Of a stretch of DNA of 64,000 bases, positions 12,137 through 24,689 are shown piece after piece. The notes under the pieces are model-generated. The model had not been told where the DNA came from. It worked only from the letters and a program-made list of their open reading frames with translations, and did no database searches. The stretch comes from Rhizophagus clarus (taxonomy: Eukaryota; Glomeromycota; Glomeromycetes; Glomerales; Glomeraceae). The stretch covers positions 526,501 through 590,500 of the forward strand of contig BLAL01000044.1 in NCBI GenBank assembly GCA_015698045.1. Direction: 5' to 3'. Each line of letters opens with the position of its first letter. Within the stretch, counting starts at the first letter, position 1. Made by a program: the position numbers and the translations under genes.

Positions 12137-14365
12137 CAGTGTTGTAAAGCGGTCATTGTCCGCCAAAATTGGCCGGACACGGGCATTCCGGGACATGTCC
12201 GCCATTTCTGAGATTGTCCGGGACAATAATTACACGTCCGCTGGTCCGCGCTAGCCACAAATAATTTTTTACAAATATGACATTTCCTGGGTTAATGAAA
12301 GTAATCTTAAAACCTTCTGTAAAGCATGCATAGAAGTGTTTGGAAAGAGGCGTAAGATTTCATTTCCAAATAAAACAGACCGAATAGTTCAACATTTCAA
12401 AAAATGTTCCCATTTTCTTTCCAAAACAAATGAAAAACGAGCGGTAATTTTTGCACTTTCACGAAGCAAAGAAGTAGATACTAATATTGTTTCAAACTTA
12501 AAAGATCATGTAAATATTTTAAACTTTTATTTTTATAAATTATATTTGTATAATTACATTGTTTACATAAAATTAATTTTGTAATTTTTATTTTAGTCGC
12601 AGATACTATATCATCACAACAATCATCAGAACCATCATCTCACAAAATAATCAACCGGTCTTCATGCTATGGACCTATGGATAATTTTATTGTTCGAAGT
12701 CTATCTAAGGAAGATTTTAAAAAATTCTATATGTTACTACTTCGACTCACAGTTTCTTGTGGATGGGCATTATCATGCATGGGTCAATAAATCTGAAGCA
12801 AAGGAATTGTTTGAATTTTTAAACCCTTTTCTTTAGTTGCCTGATCATCTTGTTCTTGGTGGTGATATTCTAGATAAAGTTGTTGCTGAATCAAATGATG
12901 CTATGGAAATTGCAACTAAAGAAGATCCAGTAAGTGTGACTTTGACTTTTGACGGTTGGACTAACGTCAATAATGAACAGCTGTTAGGAACAGTCTTATT
13001 AACTTCAGAAGGAAACCTTATGTTTGTATTGGAGTAATAAAACTGAAAAAATGCTTGAGGATTTAAAGAAAAAAAGAAATCATCGTTTGTGCTATTGTTA
13101 CTGATAGCGCATCAGCATATGGAGCAGCTCAGTATGGTAAACCTTATTATTACTTTAATTTTTCTTATTTAACTTATAATTTATTATTTTTCTCTCTGTT
13201 AGACGTCGATTAAGAATATTCAATAGATCAGTTGTATTCTTACCATGCTTTGCCCACCAACTCAACCTCTGTGTGGGTGAGATTTTTAAAGAGTCTTCTG
13301 AGTTTGACTTCAATTTATCGTGCAATCCGGGTTGCCACTTATTTTAAAAATGCTAATCATAAATATTTTATTGCACGATTAACAACGAGAAACTTATAAA
13401 AATATATTGCAGTAGCTCAATATACATTTGATCTTAATACATATAGACAAATTTAACAATGATATTTGGCATTATTGGTGTTTTGCTGGTGTTTCAATTT
13501 TCAAAAATGAACTGGGATTTGTAGCTTGTAGAGTTTTTGGAATTTGTGTAAATGTCGCTTCTGTTGAAAGATTGTGAAGTTGTATGGGGTTCTTACAATC
13601 AAAACGTTGCAATCGATTGATGGTATGTTTACATATATTTATTTAATTTATTAGTTATTACATAATATTTTAATGTTTTTCTTTATTATACTATATATTC
13701 AACCAAAGCTCTTTCAATGAGTAAATTGAGAGCTGATATTACGTATAATCATCGTCTTCATAATAATCCATTAATTACTGAACCTATTATTGATGATATT
13801 AACGTTGATCAGGATCCTGGTAATCTAGATAGAATTAATCATCTGGCTGATAATTTAATACCAACAGAAGAGAATGATTCCGAAGAGTCAGATGATGAAG
13901 ATAATGAAGCTGATGAACCTAAAAATGAATTTGGTAAATATCTTCAGGGTTGGGTAGAAATGTTAGAAGAAGGGAAAATGCTGAATCTAATGGAGATTCT
14001 GATGAGGATAACGATAGTACAGATAATAATAATACAGTAAATATACATGATGTTACTCCTCCTACTATTAATGTTAACACTAAATGGGAATTGAAAACTC
14101 TTTTCAAAAATAATATTAATTTGCCAGAATTTATTTTAAATTTGATTTTGAAATGCAAAAATAAAACTTATATGATTTATTTAAATATGATTAAGCTAAA
14201 CTGTATACAAATATTTAATTATTTTATAAATACATTGGAAATAATCCAATATTATGTGACTATATTTTTGGACAAAATATCCAGAACATAAAAATTTCAG
14301 ATACAGACATGAAATGTCCTATTTTAGATGTCTAAAGTTGGAGTCTGTATTCCATAATAACACTG
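12137..14365 (+). mobile_element. Degenerate hAT transposon
   Basis: The left end CAGTGTTGTAAAGCGGTCAT has the CAGTG start common in hAT elements and is followed by a GC-richer subterminal patch with repeated TCCGGGACA/TGTCCG words (12150-12245). The right end ...AATAACACTG at 14365 is a weak inverted match of the outermost bases. It encloses a broken hAT transposase on the plus strand. I could not find a convincing 8 bp target duplication, so the borders are approximate. Confidence 0.55.
12320..14040 (+). pseudogene. hAT-family transposase, broken
   Basis: Conserved pieces appear in order. A BED-like N-terminal region (RRKISFPNKTDRIVQHFKKC, about 12349) is followed by LPDHLVLGGDILDKVV (12837 on), the RNase H-like core start SVTLTFDGWTNVNNEQLLG with its first catalytic Asp, LPCFAHQLNLCVGEI near 13240 (the CxxH-type hAT motif), and the C-terminal dimerisation region NVASVERLWSCMGFLQSKRC near 13550-13610. 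An acidic tail follows (EENDSEESDDEDNEADEP, 13860 on). Fragments lie in different frames with several stops between 13040 and 13700, so the protein cannot be made. The family normally cuts and pastes DNA through this DDE-type core. Confidence 0.75.
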
Positions 14366-14964
14366 TTCATAATATTCTTCACTTCCTTTTTAGAATTAAA
14401 TTACACTTAAAACAGTTTCTATTTTCTTTGAGAGATTAATCTGATAATAAGCTTTTATATAATTAATTCAAAGCCTCAAATTGGTTTTTACTTAACTAAT
14501 TAAATTTGATCTAAAGTCTTTAGACAATCATATAATATTGGATCATTTCATTTCAAAAAGCTTCAATTGAAATCTTAATTAAAGTAAATTCAGATGAAAT
14601 TCTGCTAAATTCATTATAGCAAACTTCTTAAAATTTTTTAAACTTCAAAGATATAGTAAGTATCATATGAATCAATTTTAATAGTAAATTTCTCATTAAG
14701 TTTATTATTAATTCTGCTAAACGCAATATTAACTTCTTTGTTAAATTTATTATTAAAATCATTATTAATTTTACTAAGCTTTATAGTGAAAAAAGAATTG
14801 ATTTTAAAAAAATATATAAAAAATTCATTGGCAATTCTAAAACTAACTTTTATGCTAAAAAAATTTTATTTGCATATAAAAATTAGTAATTACTTATATA
14901 AATTTTATAAATTTAATATTGGTTAATTTTGATTCTTCCTATAAATCTGTAAAATCAAATTTTT
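14366..14964. other. AT-rich spacer
   Basis: Very AT-rich, with repeated words such as TTAATT, TATTAATTCTGCTAA and TAAATTTATTATTAA near 14690-14790. No gene or clear repeat unit. Confidence 0.4.
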
Positions 14965-16039
14965 GTGAAAGAAAATTTTTTAATTTTCACTATGAAGAAA
15001 GGATTTCTATTAATAAAACCAGCCAAGAAAATAGAAAAACTGGACTTGCCATCTTTAGTTACTATAAACTATGAAGACTATAACTCAAAAACTTCACCTT
15101 TTGACTGTTTCATGATATTATTACAGACTTTTTGTCAGACTTTGTCACTAAGAGCTCACCTTTTTTCAATACCATAGCACTTACAGACTTTAATAGAGTT
15201 GAAAGATTTCTTAACAAATATAAGGACTAATAAGTTCCTGATAGTAAGTTAATAGAGAAAATAGATACTGATAACTGCTACCCTCAAATTGTTTGCGTTT
15301 TTGCTTACTTGCTTAATATTTTTCTCTTAGACAATGAACTCATGGGAATATTATCTCTGGATTCTAAAATTTGCTAAGAATTGGAAAACTGCAACGCACA
15401 ATATTCAGATATGAAAAATCTAGGGGATTCTATGTATCAATCAGACATGTCAATTAATGTTGATGAGATTGATAAAGATTTAAAAGGATTATTAGATGAT
15501 GATAAGTCTATCACACCCCCACGTATTAACACATCTGTATCTGTCACGCTCTTGACCAAATCTTAGAAAAGAGACACTAAAAAGAAGGCCTGTAAGGAGA
15601 AGAAAAAGTTGCAATTACAAACTCCTTCTGGACTGGATGAACATATAATGCCTACTTTTAGCGCTAAATCTCCTGAGTATACACTCTTTAAACCTTCTAG
15701 TTCAAGGGTGATTACTTTTAATTAAGTTTACTTTCTTCTCCTTTCACACTTTTTATATCAGGAACTTAAAAATTGGTATTTCAACACGCTGATGAATACT
15801 GTAAAATTTGATGTGATGAACATGGCAATGATCAGCACTATGCTAATGTTGGACAACGTATTGATTGATTTAATGTTGTTCAATATTCTGTTTAGTTTGT
15901 AAAATACTACGTTGATTTAATATTGATCAACATATTAATTAATTCAAAAAATTGAAAATCATGAATATCACGTGATATATCAAATATTAATTGCGCAGTC
16001 TGATAATCATTTTTAATTTTAGAAAAATTTTTTTCTCAT

Positions 16040-16260
16040 GAAAAAAGTAAAAAAAAAAACTAATAAACATAAAATTTTATTTTTTCGTTCTCTTTTTTCA
16101 CTTTTCACCCTTTTCCATTTCCATTTCCTTATTTCTTTTGCCTTTTCCATTTTCCTCTTTTTCACCTTTTCCCATTTCCTTTTCATCACCATTTCCCATT
16201 TCCCTCTCTTTTACATTTTCCATTCTTTTCATTACAGTTTGTTTATACTTTCTTTTTCAG
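16040..16260 (+). repeat. C/T-rich tract heading the plus-strand array
   Basis: About 220 bp of TTTTTC/CATTTC/CTTTTCC words, with the strand almost purine-free. It ends in a consensus acceptor (CTTTTTCAG at about 16259). Purine-rich counterparts lie at 19150-19275 and 20095-20262, so each array copy appears to have such a tract at its upstream end. The Phe/Ser/Leu-rich translation is a composition artefact. Confidence 0.6.
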
Positions 16261-17890
16261 GCTTTCTAGATCCTTCTTCATTTCAACCTTTGAACGTGTA
16301 AAAATAGCAGAAAGGACTTCTTTTAACAAAACGCATACTATGTGTTTCATTCCTTTATTTTTTACGAGCCTAAAAACACTTATTTTTGGTATTTTGCTTT
16401 TAAAGAAACATTTTCTAGCATTCCATTCATTTTTTAGACAGTCTGGAACAGGAAGATTTCAGCTGGAACTTAAAACAAGTCATTCAAAACTTTTTTATTT
16501 AAGACCTTTTTCCAAAATGTTTACTAACGTCTAAAGAACATGTGAAATTTGAGGGTTAGGTCTTTTAATTTTTTTTTTTAAAAGAAAATTTATCTTTTTT
16601 AACAAACCTTTATTTTTCTTTTTTTCTTTAGGTTGACGTGTACTTTTGATACTTCGAGATGATTAAAATAAATGAAGTTTTCTTTTTATTTTCTTAGATA
16701 AGTCTTTCAGATTTTTTTTAAACGCGTGGGCTTCTTTATAGACGTGTAGGCTTTTTTTTGAACATGTGAAATTTTGGTAAGAATTCTATCTTTTTTTAAA
16801 TATATTATTTCTTATAACAAAATGTTTTCTAACGTTCATTTCTTTTTTTAGGTGACTTGCTTTCGGTTTTGAATGCATTGGATTTAGGTGGGCTATATTT
16901 TCTTTATCAGTATTTATCTTAGCAAAACAGATAAAACTTTACTAACGTGTTTTCACTTTATTTTCTTTTTTTTTAAGCAGTATCTTCAAATAGAAATGTT
17001 AAATGTTAGGAACATTATTAACAGATGTTTCTTTTGTCTTTATTATAGATTCTGGATGCTGGAAACTTTTCTTAAAATTATCTCTCTTAATAAAATGTTA
17101 ATAAACGTTTCATTATTTTATTTTTTTAGATGGTTTGTTTTCAGATCTGCCTTAGTAAAGTTTTTTAGTTATTTTTTTTTAAAAAAAGTTTCTTTTTTGT
17201 TTAACAAAACATTTGTTAACATTTCTTATTTTTCTTTTTTAATTTGATTTTTGGCATCAGATCCTTCTTGTGATGCATTTCAATCATAAATTAATTGATT
17301 ATTTATTTTTTCTTTATTTTTTTTAATTAAAATTTTTTTGTTTTTTCGTAAGTTCTCCAAAATATTGATCTGGAGTTAAAAATTTAAAGACGGTATGTTT
17401 TATTGTGAACTTTTTCATTTTTTTTTATATTTCTTTAATAGAAGCTTTAAATAATAACATTCTTTTTATTTTTATTTTTATAGGTTTTGAAGAAGTCCTG
17501 AATTTGGATGTGTAGGACATCTAGAATTTTAGATTTTTTCCAACATATAGTAAAGTCACAAGACTAACACGAAATTTCAACAAAAGTAACTTTAGTTTTT
17601 TTTTCTCAATATTTTTATTTTAATGAACGTTTAATAACAGTTTGATTTCTTTCTTTTTTTAGGTGGCTCTCAGATTTCTTTTGAGTTGACTTGGAATTTT
17701 GATGAGTAAAAATTATTAATTTATTTTAACAAATTTATTTTTTTTTAATTTATTTATTTTATTTAAACAAAATATTTGCTAATATTTCGTGTTCTTCTTT
17801 TTTCAGATAAGTCTGATCAGAAGATTTTATCAAAGGGTAATTTAAAGAATTCTAAAGATACTTGAATTGTAAGAGTTAAAAGAAGACAAC
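16255..17890 (+). repeat. Tandem array of intron-like modules (plus strand)
   Basis: At least seven acceptor-type T-rich/TAG or CAG sites occur, near 16259, 16632, 16850, 16981, 17130, 17482, 17662 and 17806. Most are preceded by a branch-like CTAAC or AAC(A/G)TTT word (for example TTTACTAACGTCT near 16515, TTTTCTAACGTTC near 16823, TTTACTAACGTG near 16940). Between them are 30-60 nt G-containing blocks such as GTGACTTGCTTTCGGTTTTG and TTGACTTGGAATTTTGATGA. Spacing varies from about 90 to 350 bp. The blocks hold stops in all frames, so this is not an ordinary coding gene. It ends with a Gly-coding GGTGGCGGTGGTT segment near 17897. Confidence 0.6.
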
Positions 17891-18229
17891 GTAAAGGTGG
17901 CGGTGGTTAAAATGGAACAGGTAATTCCAGTAGTAATGGTAGCAGGATTGGCAGGATTAGCAGGATGGGTTATAACTTTATAGCATCAAATGTACAAAAT
18001 AAATATATAATACAGTATATACAGTAGTAAAGATACGAGTTGTTATACATAAATTTAAACGTTGAAATGTGTATTGATCTAATAAACATGTAATTTTACG
18101 CATTGACCAGCATTAGTATTTCAGCATATTGTTCTGTGTTGCCTATGTAGAACAGCATTATTTAATGTTGATCAGCACATATATTGAATAATGCGTTGTT
18201 TTACATGTATTTAACTTACTGATATTGCC

Positions 18230-20070
18230 TAAAAAGAAAGAAAACAAAACATTAATAAGCGTTTTGTTAAAAAAAGATAAATTAAAAATGTTTTAAATCT
18301 ACCAAAATTTCAAAGTTGCGTTTGCATCCTAAAGTCTGAAGAATAGTCACCTAAAAAAGAATCAAAAAAAACAAAACGTACGTGTTGTTAAATTTTGGTA
18401 AAAAAAAAGAAAAAAATCCCATTAAAAATCTACTATCTTATGTGTTCCAATATGTTCCTACCTAAAAAAAATCTTGAATCTGCATCCAATAAAAGTAACC
18501 TAAAAAAAATAAAGAACGAATTCATTAGTTAATAATTTGTTAAAAATAAAAAAATTGAAAACAATAAAAAAAACTCACTGTAAATCTGCGCGTTCAAAAA
18601 CCTAAAGAGTAAACTGCTAAAAAAAAAACCTGAAAAATTAGTAGGTGTTTCGAAAATTTATAATCCAAGAAAAAATTTACCCAACTCCATATGTATGAAA
18701 AGACGGCCTAAAAAAAAAGAAATAAATGAAACATTAACATTTTGTTAAATAAATATAATTAATAAAAAAAAATTGATTCTGGCTCTTTTACCAAAAACTA
18801 AAAGACTTTCTTACTAAAATCCAAATTCCATGCGTCCAGAACTGTTTAAAAAAAAGAGAGAAGAGGTTAGCATATATTCTGTTAGAATAGTTAGAATATG
18901 TAAACTAAACAGGAAAAAAACTCACTGAAATGAAGTCCCACATACCCAAAAAACTGAGAAACTGCTTAAAAAAAATTAAAAATGAACTGTTAATAAGCGT
19001 TTATTAAAATAATTAAAGAAAAAAAAGAAATCTTTGATACATCACGTCCAGAAAACTGAAGAGTCACTTAAAAAAAGAAAAAAATTGAAACATCGTTATT
19101 AACGTTTTGTTAAAAACTGAAAAACATTTTTAGTATATTCTTTACAAAAGAGAGACGATTGTGAGGGAGGGAAAGTGGAAGAAAGGAAGGGAAGAGAAAT
19201 AGAAGAGAAAGAATGAAAGAAAAAAAGTGAAATGAGAGAAAAGGTTAAGGGAAAGGGAGGGAAGGGGGAAATTTTGTTGAAAAAAGAAAAAGCTCTAGAT
19301 CAGATTAGCAGATCTGGTTCTGTATAATAAAAGTATCATTAATTAACATGATAATTCATAGATTAATTGTTGATATAATTATTAGTGTAGTAAGTAAATA
19401 AGAGATTGATTCAATATCCAAAAAGCCAAAGAACAAATCGAAAAAAAAGAAAAAAAGTAATTAGATAGCGTTCTTTAAAAATAAAATAAAAAATTATTTA
19501 AAAATATCTTACTGAAATATCGTGTCCAAAAAAACCAAAAATTCACCTACAAAAGAAAAAAAACTGAAACATTAAGTAGCAGTTTGTTCAAAGAAGTGTC
19601 ATCAAATATAATAAAAGAAGCCCTCCTTACCAAATTCTTATGCGTCCAATACCTGAATAACAAACAAAAAACTAAAAAAAAAGAAATTAGTAACTGTTCT
19701 TTAAAAATAAAACAAAGAAATTAAACTTATCATTAAGACTTACCAAAATACTGCAAAAGAACAATCTCTAACAAATTTTCACATGTTCAGATATCTCGTC
19801 TACAAAGGAAAAAAATGAACTGTTAATAAAGTTTGTTAAAATAAACTAAAAAATTAAAAATTTCACTTACCAGGCTACAAGTAAGAGATTTGAGAGAACA
19901 ACCAGTTATAAGTAATTAAAAGAGAAAAATCAAAATCAAAAACTTACTGAAATTTCATGTCCAAGGAGACCAAAAGAATTACTTAAAAAAAAAAGTTGAA
20001 ATGTTAAGGAACGTTTTGTTAAGAATTTTTTAACAAAAAAATATTTGGAAAGAAAAGTTGAAATGCTTTG
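18230..20070 (-). repeat. Tandem array of intron-like modules (minus strand)
   Basis: The mirror of the plus-strand array. Read on the minus strand, each unit has TTTTTTTAGG, a 30-60 nt block, and a T-rich stretch with a word like AACAAAACGCTTATTAATG (18245-18270, 18980, 19090, 19575, 19815, 20005). About ten units are visible at roughly 100-180 bp spacing. A purine-rich block at 19150-19275 divides it into two sub-arrays, consistent with two copies of one element. No coding potential is seen. Confidence 0.55.
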
Positions 20071-21016
20071 TTACAGATTTTTTTGACAAAAAATATAAGT
20101 AAAGTAAAGTAAGAAAAGGGAAAGAGAAAAACGAAGTAAGGGAAAGAATGAAGGGTAGGGAAGGATGAAGATAAGGGAAGGATGAAAGGAAGGAGGGAAA
20201 GAGGAAGAGTAAAAGGAAAAAAGAAAGGATAAAAGGAAGGATGATAAGGAAGGTTTCGCTAAAAGTTTAAATTTACTTTTAATTGAATTGGTAATACGCA
20301 TAATGTTCAATTAATGATACGCGTAATACTTAATATACATTTGACCATGTTGAATACATGTCTAATTTTTGATCATTACTAATTGAGGTTGAATAATTTT
20401 AATTTTGGTCGAATATAGGCCAAATTTCATTAAGGCTAAATATTCTTTTTTCGACTAGTGAAAACTGCTGAATTTTTGGAAAACAAACTAAAAAGGACTT
20501 TAGAAGAGATGTGTTCTTTGGACTGATATCATATTGCAGATTGTTATAGAGTTTTATCTGAAATATTAACAGAAGATTTTATCTCAAAGTATGGAAATTA
20601 TAATCATATGAAATGGTTCAAAGTTTATAGGCAAATACGTGATATAGGTACAAATAATTGAAACTATTAGTTGTAAAGATTATAGAGAAGATAGGCTTAC
20701 TTGCACTAAGAAATATCAAATTTACCTGAAATTATTAAAAATTTGTATATCTGTTAAGGATATTGATAATAGGGTGAATTATAAAACTAATGATGTCAAA
20801 AGATACTTGAATACTTCTGAATTGATATCTTATCTTTAAGATTTAGTTTTTAAAATAGTTCAAGTATTTGATAACATAGAGGTGTCATACAGTATTAAAA
20901 AATTGGGATTGAAAACAGATCAGGTGAAACTTGATTTACTAAATTCAGCACTACATGTAATTTATAGGTTAAAATTAAAGGTTATTTTGACCAGGATACA
21001 TAGTTTTGAGATGTAG

Positions 21017-22671
21017 GCTAGGACCCCAAAGAATACATATAATACAGAAATTCAGATTTGTATAAAGTTACTATATAAATTTCTAATATGTCATATGAAT
21101 GAGTTTGTATAATAGACATAAAAATAGGGATAAGTTAGATATGTATTTGTATAATAGAAGCGAATTTTAATATATATTATAATTATATTTTGTATAAAGT
21201 TAATAAGTTAAAAAATTTGGTATATATACTGTATGATATATATTTACATATAAAACCTTATAAACAAAAATAAAATATAATTCAATAATAAATTTAGTAA
21301 AAAAAATTCCCTTAATCTATAAATAGTAAAACACATAAATTTATAATAAATTTGTAAAATTTACCCCTTAATTTAAAAAAAGAAAAACATGAACTTTTAG
21401 ACGTGATGGTGTAACAAATTAAATAAATTTGAATGTGATGGTGTAACAGATTTATAAAACATTTTAGATGTAACAGTGTAACAAGGTTATGTGTAAAAAA
21501 TAAACAAAATTAGACGTGACAGCATAACAATTTTAGTTGTGATAGCGTAACAAACTTAAAAGAAAAAAATTATATAAAAAATATAAGGTTGAAAGGGTGA
21601 TGGTGGGGTAAAGGAGGAGAAAATTATAAGTCCACAAAATTTTAAAAAATTTGTAATTTCCCAGTGTTACTTTTATATCCAATAGCTAATTTTACATCAT
21701 TTTAGCATAGGAAATTTTTTAATAATTTTTTAATTAATTAATAAAATTTATTAGTAAACCTTATTTCAGTCAATATTAATCCTAGAAAGATGAGTTTAGT
21801 ATCATTAGAACCGTTTCAATGAGACGAATCTAATGGTATATAAATTTTATTAAAATCTGATCACTGGATGTTTAATAAATTACGAAAATGTTGTTTATTT
21901 TTTATTTAAAGATTTAGAAATTTATTTTTAAATTTTTTTTTTTATAATGAAAATTTATATATATATATATTATTTATTATATATTTTTGTAAAAAAAATT
22001 TATAAATATAATAAAAATTTTATAATAAACTCAGATATTAAATTGTATAAAATTATATAAAATTTAAACTTATATGCTGATTTTGTATAAAGCTTTTAGT
22101 AAAATTAGATGTATAAAGTTATATTAAAATTTTTGGGATTGGATCTTGAGTTATATATGTATTCTTTGGGATCTTTGTAGGCTTCAGTCAATATTTTATA
22201 TAATAATTTTGGAGAAATCTACATATTTTTTTATATTGGTTCTAATAATATTTTTTTGTTTATTATTTGACAAACAATTTAGAGGGCCTTGCAAATTGAA
22301 GAGCCTTAGCCTCAGCCTTACACTTTTATTTTATTTGATAATTGTGCAAATGAATACTGGCAGAATGATCGTAACAATACCCTAATTTAGCATCAATAGA
22401 GTATTCACAACCACTAAAGAGGCAAGGTCATTTTTTTTAATTCTTTTTATATAATTTTGAGTACCTATAATACTCTTTAGGAAGCCAGCAATTATTTCCA
22501 CAAATAATGCCATCTTTCTTGATATATAGGTAACTGAAGTAAAGGAAGCCATAAAAGTATTTTAGGATATAAAACTCTCTTTTAATTTTAATTTTATAAT
22601 AAAATATATATTTAAATTAATCAGTATTTTAATAAGATAAATTATCTTTTTATACTAATACTATAGATATA
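21017..22671. other. AT-rich spacer with short degenerate repeats
   Basis: At 21398-21560 a phrase of the form acgtgatggtgtaacaaatt recurs five times with changes (GTGATGGTGTAACA, TGTAACAGTGTAACA, GTGACAGCATAACA, GTGATAGCGTAACA), a decayed minisatellite of roughly 30-50 bp. A frame at 22146-22385 has no recognisable content. Otherwise nothing is seen. Confidence 0.45.
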
Positions 22672-22896
22672 TTGGATCAACTGACAGAAGCTCACAAAAA
22701 AATTTATAATCCCAAAACTAATCGTATAATTATTATAAATGGATTAGCATATCGTAAATTGATACATGATAGATATATATATTGGAGAGAAAAAAGGATT
22801 TTAATTCTATCTTTATATAAAATGCCAATATTAAGAAGATACTTTTTTTTATCTCCTATTATATTTGGGCTATTGCATCAGAGAAAAATTTGCTAA
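22672..22896 (+). pseudogene. NPxTxR-motif protein fragment
   Basis: The frame contains IYNPKTNRIIIINGLAYRKL then IHDRYIYWREKR. The NPxTxRxIxxxGxxYxxLI pattern resembles a short repeat known from large DNA viruses and from proteins of AM fungi, where it is usually N-P-x-T-G-R-x-I-x-x-G-G-P-T-Y. Only one copy is present and the rest of the frame is uninformative, so it is probably a relic exon. Family assignment is from pattern memory only. Confidence 0.35.
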
Positions 22897-24049
22897 CGAT
22901 GATTAACAAAAAAATAAGTTTATTAGGAATTTTGCTTAAAGCTAATTGTACAATTTCACTTTATGCCAATTATTAAAATTATACTAAAAGCGTAAAAAGA
23001 TGAAAGCTTGAAGAAATAACATACTTATGAAATTCCTTCATCATCTGAATTTAGCTTTTTTGAAGTATAGACTAAATTCTTTATATAATGCATTCACTAA
23101 AATGAATGCTTTAGAACTGAATTTTAGCATGAGCACTTTACTAAAATATAAATTGATACAGATAATTTGTTTATAGTCTTAGAATGGAAGTTCTATAACT
23201 ATATTTTTTTTTGTTTATTCTATTTACCTACAAATTTCAAATTAATATAAAACCTATTTTTGACGAGAGTAAGAGTTATATTATTTTTTCCATCTTTCAG
23301 TTCTCTTTTATTTTTTACTAATCATAAATAGGGATCAGTGTTTACAAAGTAAACCATTATCAGAATATTTTTTTCAAATTGAACTTTATCTCACTTAATA
23401 TTATAATCTGAATACCACAGATTAATCTAATTACCCCATATAACCTACATTTCACTTCATGTTTACTATAATCACTAAGTTTGTTACAGATCATAAACTC
23501 ATCAATGAGATAATTCTTGAAAAACTTAGCCAATATGCGCTAGAAATACTTGACTTCTTGATTACTGGTGTACCAAAAGTAGATAAAAAAAAAAGGTGTA
23601 GACTCGTAATTATCTTCAAAAAGAATATAAGTTTAGCAAAAAATAGGCATATACATTAATTTCCTATGAGAGAAATAGGTAAAGTAAAAGCCAAATAATC
23701 CCTAAAGAAGAAGGGGATTAGTCAGAAGCTGGAGAAGTGAATATATGTCAAGATTCTGATAGTGTTTGTTTTGAGAAAACTATTAAAGAAATAGCTTAAC
23801 ATATTGTTTGGGATAATTTTAGTGAAAGAGATATAAAAGTGATATCTAGAATTTTAGTCAAAACTGCTTTAATCCTGTCATCATCTTATTATATCTCTCT
23901 AAATGATGAAGAGAATTGCAAACCCTTAATGCTCCAGAAAAAATAATCTCTACTACCAAAATTCTGAAGATAACCAGAGTATCTATAAAATCCAACATGA
24001 ACATACTGAGCAACATAAAAATGAAGGACTTCATTATTCAGGCCATTTC
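22897..24049. other. Unassigned AT-rich DNA, possible coding debris
   Basis: A 66-residue frame (23459-23659) and further broken frames to about 23950 have ordinary amino-acid composition but many stops and no recognised motif. Probably remnants of a dead gene. Confidence 0.35.
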
Positions 24050-24402
24050 TTGATAATCTTTAAATATGGATAGTGTTAAATTCTTTATTGTTAAATTAAG
24101 TTGATCAGATTTTTGCAATACATAATTTTTCCCCAAGTGTGTTCCATTAAAAATCATGATTAAAAATTTTTTTGATTAATTAGTGTTTTAAGATGGATAA
24201 TAAATACTATGAAATATTTTCATTATTATATATTTGAGGATTTTACATTATGCCATCATGGTGAAATTTTAGTTTGCAAAATGAGTTAACCCAGAGCTTA
24301 AATTTTTTTTACAAGATTTAAGTTTAAATTCACTACAAGATTGATCCTGCAAATTGTATAAAAAGGTGATATCCTAGTTAGTAAATCTTTTTATCTGCCT
24401 TT
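24050..24402 (+). repeat. Dispersed direct repeat, copy 1, interrupted
   Basis: 24050-24144 and 24339-24402 together match 28999-29159 with few differences, including GATCCTGCAAATTGTATAAA then AAGGTGAT and CTAGTTAGTAAATCTTTTTA. Copy 1 is split by about 194 bp of unrelated AT-rich DNA (24145-24338). The TATAAAAAGG word looks like a TATA box, so the repeat may be a promoter-bearing end of an element or a duplicated upstream region. Confidence 0.7.
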
Positions 24403-24689
24403 CAAGAAACATAAAAAAGCACACCTGTTGAATTTATAGTTCTTAGATCAGATTGGCTAAAGGGATCTGATTTAATCTTAAGAAGTTTTTGGTTCCAAGA
24501 AAGTGGTGCAACTTTGAATATATGCGATTCAAAACTATTATTAGATGATAATTTTGTGATTCCATTCAAAGAAGTAAAATGTAAACCTAATGCAGAATAA
24601 CAATTATTTGAAGCAGTGATCATCAATATACGTAATTTTATTTTTTTGTTTAAAGATACAACATATATTACATTTATAAATTTTTATTA

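Larger units (their letters stand above)
15802..20458. mobile_element. 4.66 kb composite insertion made of splice-module arrays
   Basis: Flanked by TGAATACTG (15793-15801) and TGAAAACTG (20459-20467), an 8/9 target duplication of the length typical for Mutator-like insertions. The interior is asymmetric by strand. 15990-17890 is T-rich with plus-strand intron signals, while 18230-20260 is A-rich with the same signals on the minus strand. It looks like at least three related copies in opposite orientations (one plus, two minus), each starting with a pyrimidine or purine tract. TGATCA-centred words (GATCAGCA, GATCAACA) recur at 15832, 15937 and 18145. No clear TIR and no transposase were found. 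Whether this is one element or several adjacent insertions is unresolved. Confidence 0.5.
14965..21016 (+). pseudogene. Unrecognised gene split by a 4.66 kb insertion
   Basis: Left part: after an early frameshift near 15090 the frame reads TDFLSDFVTKSSPFFNTIAL (about 15120-15180) and on through IDTDNCYPQIVCVFAYLLN, NLGDSMYQSDMSINVDEIDK and a Lys-rich stretch, ending at FKPSSSR (about 15705). A short intron ends ATATCAG near 15760, then ELKNWYFNTLM runs to the insertion. Right part: from 20462 it reads KTAEFLENKLKRTLEEMCSL and later KDYREDRLTCTKKYQIYLKL to TAG near 21016. Removing 15802-20458 with one copy of the near-identical 9-mer TGAATACTG/TGAAAACTG joins the two halves in frame (NTLM-KTAEFLENK). 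Several TAA/TAG/TGA stops remain. The predicted protein is Lys/Leu/Glu-rich and may be partly helical. I do not recognise it. Confidence 0.55.

Noticed and set aside
12129-14373. 8 bp target duplication for the hAT element
   Set aside because: Flanks ATCCATAG and TTCATAAT do not match convincingly, so only approximate borders are given.
14738-14926. 62-residue frame in AT-rich DNA
   Set aside because: Ile/Leu/Lys/Asn composition from AT bias, no motif, no splice context.
16038-16301. 87-residue Phe/Ser-rich open frame
   Set aside because: Translation of a C/T-rich tract that heads the splice array; composition alone keeps it open.
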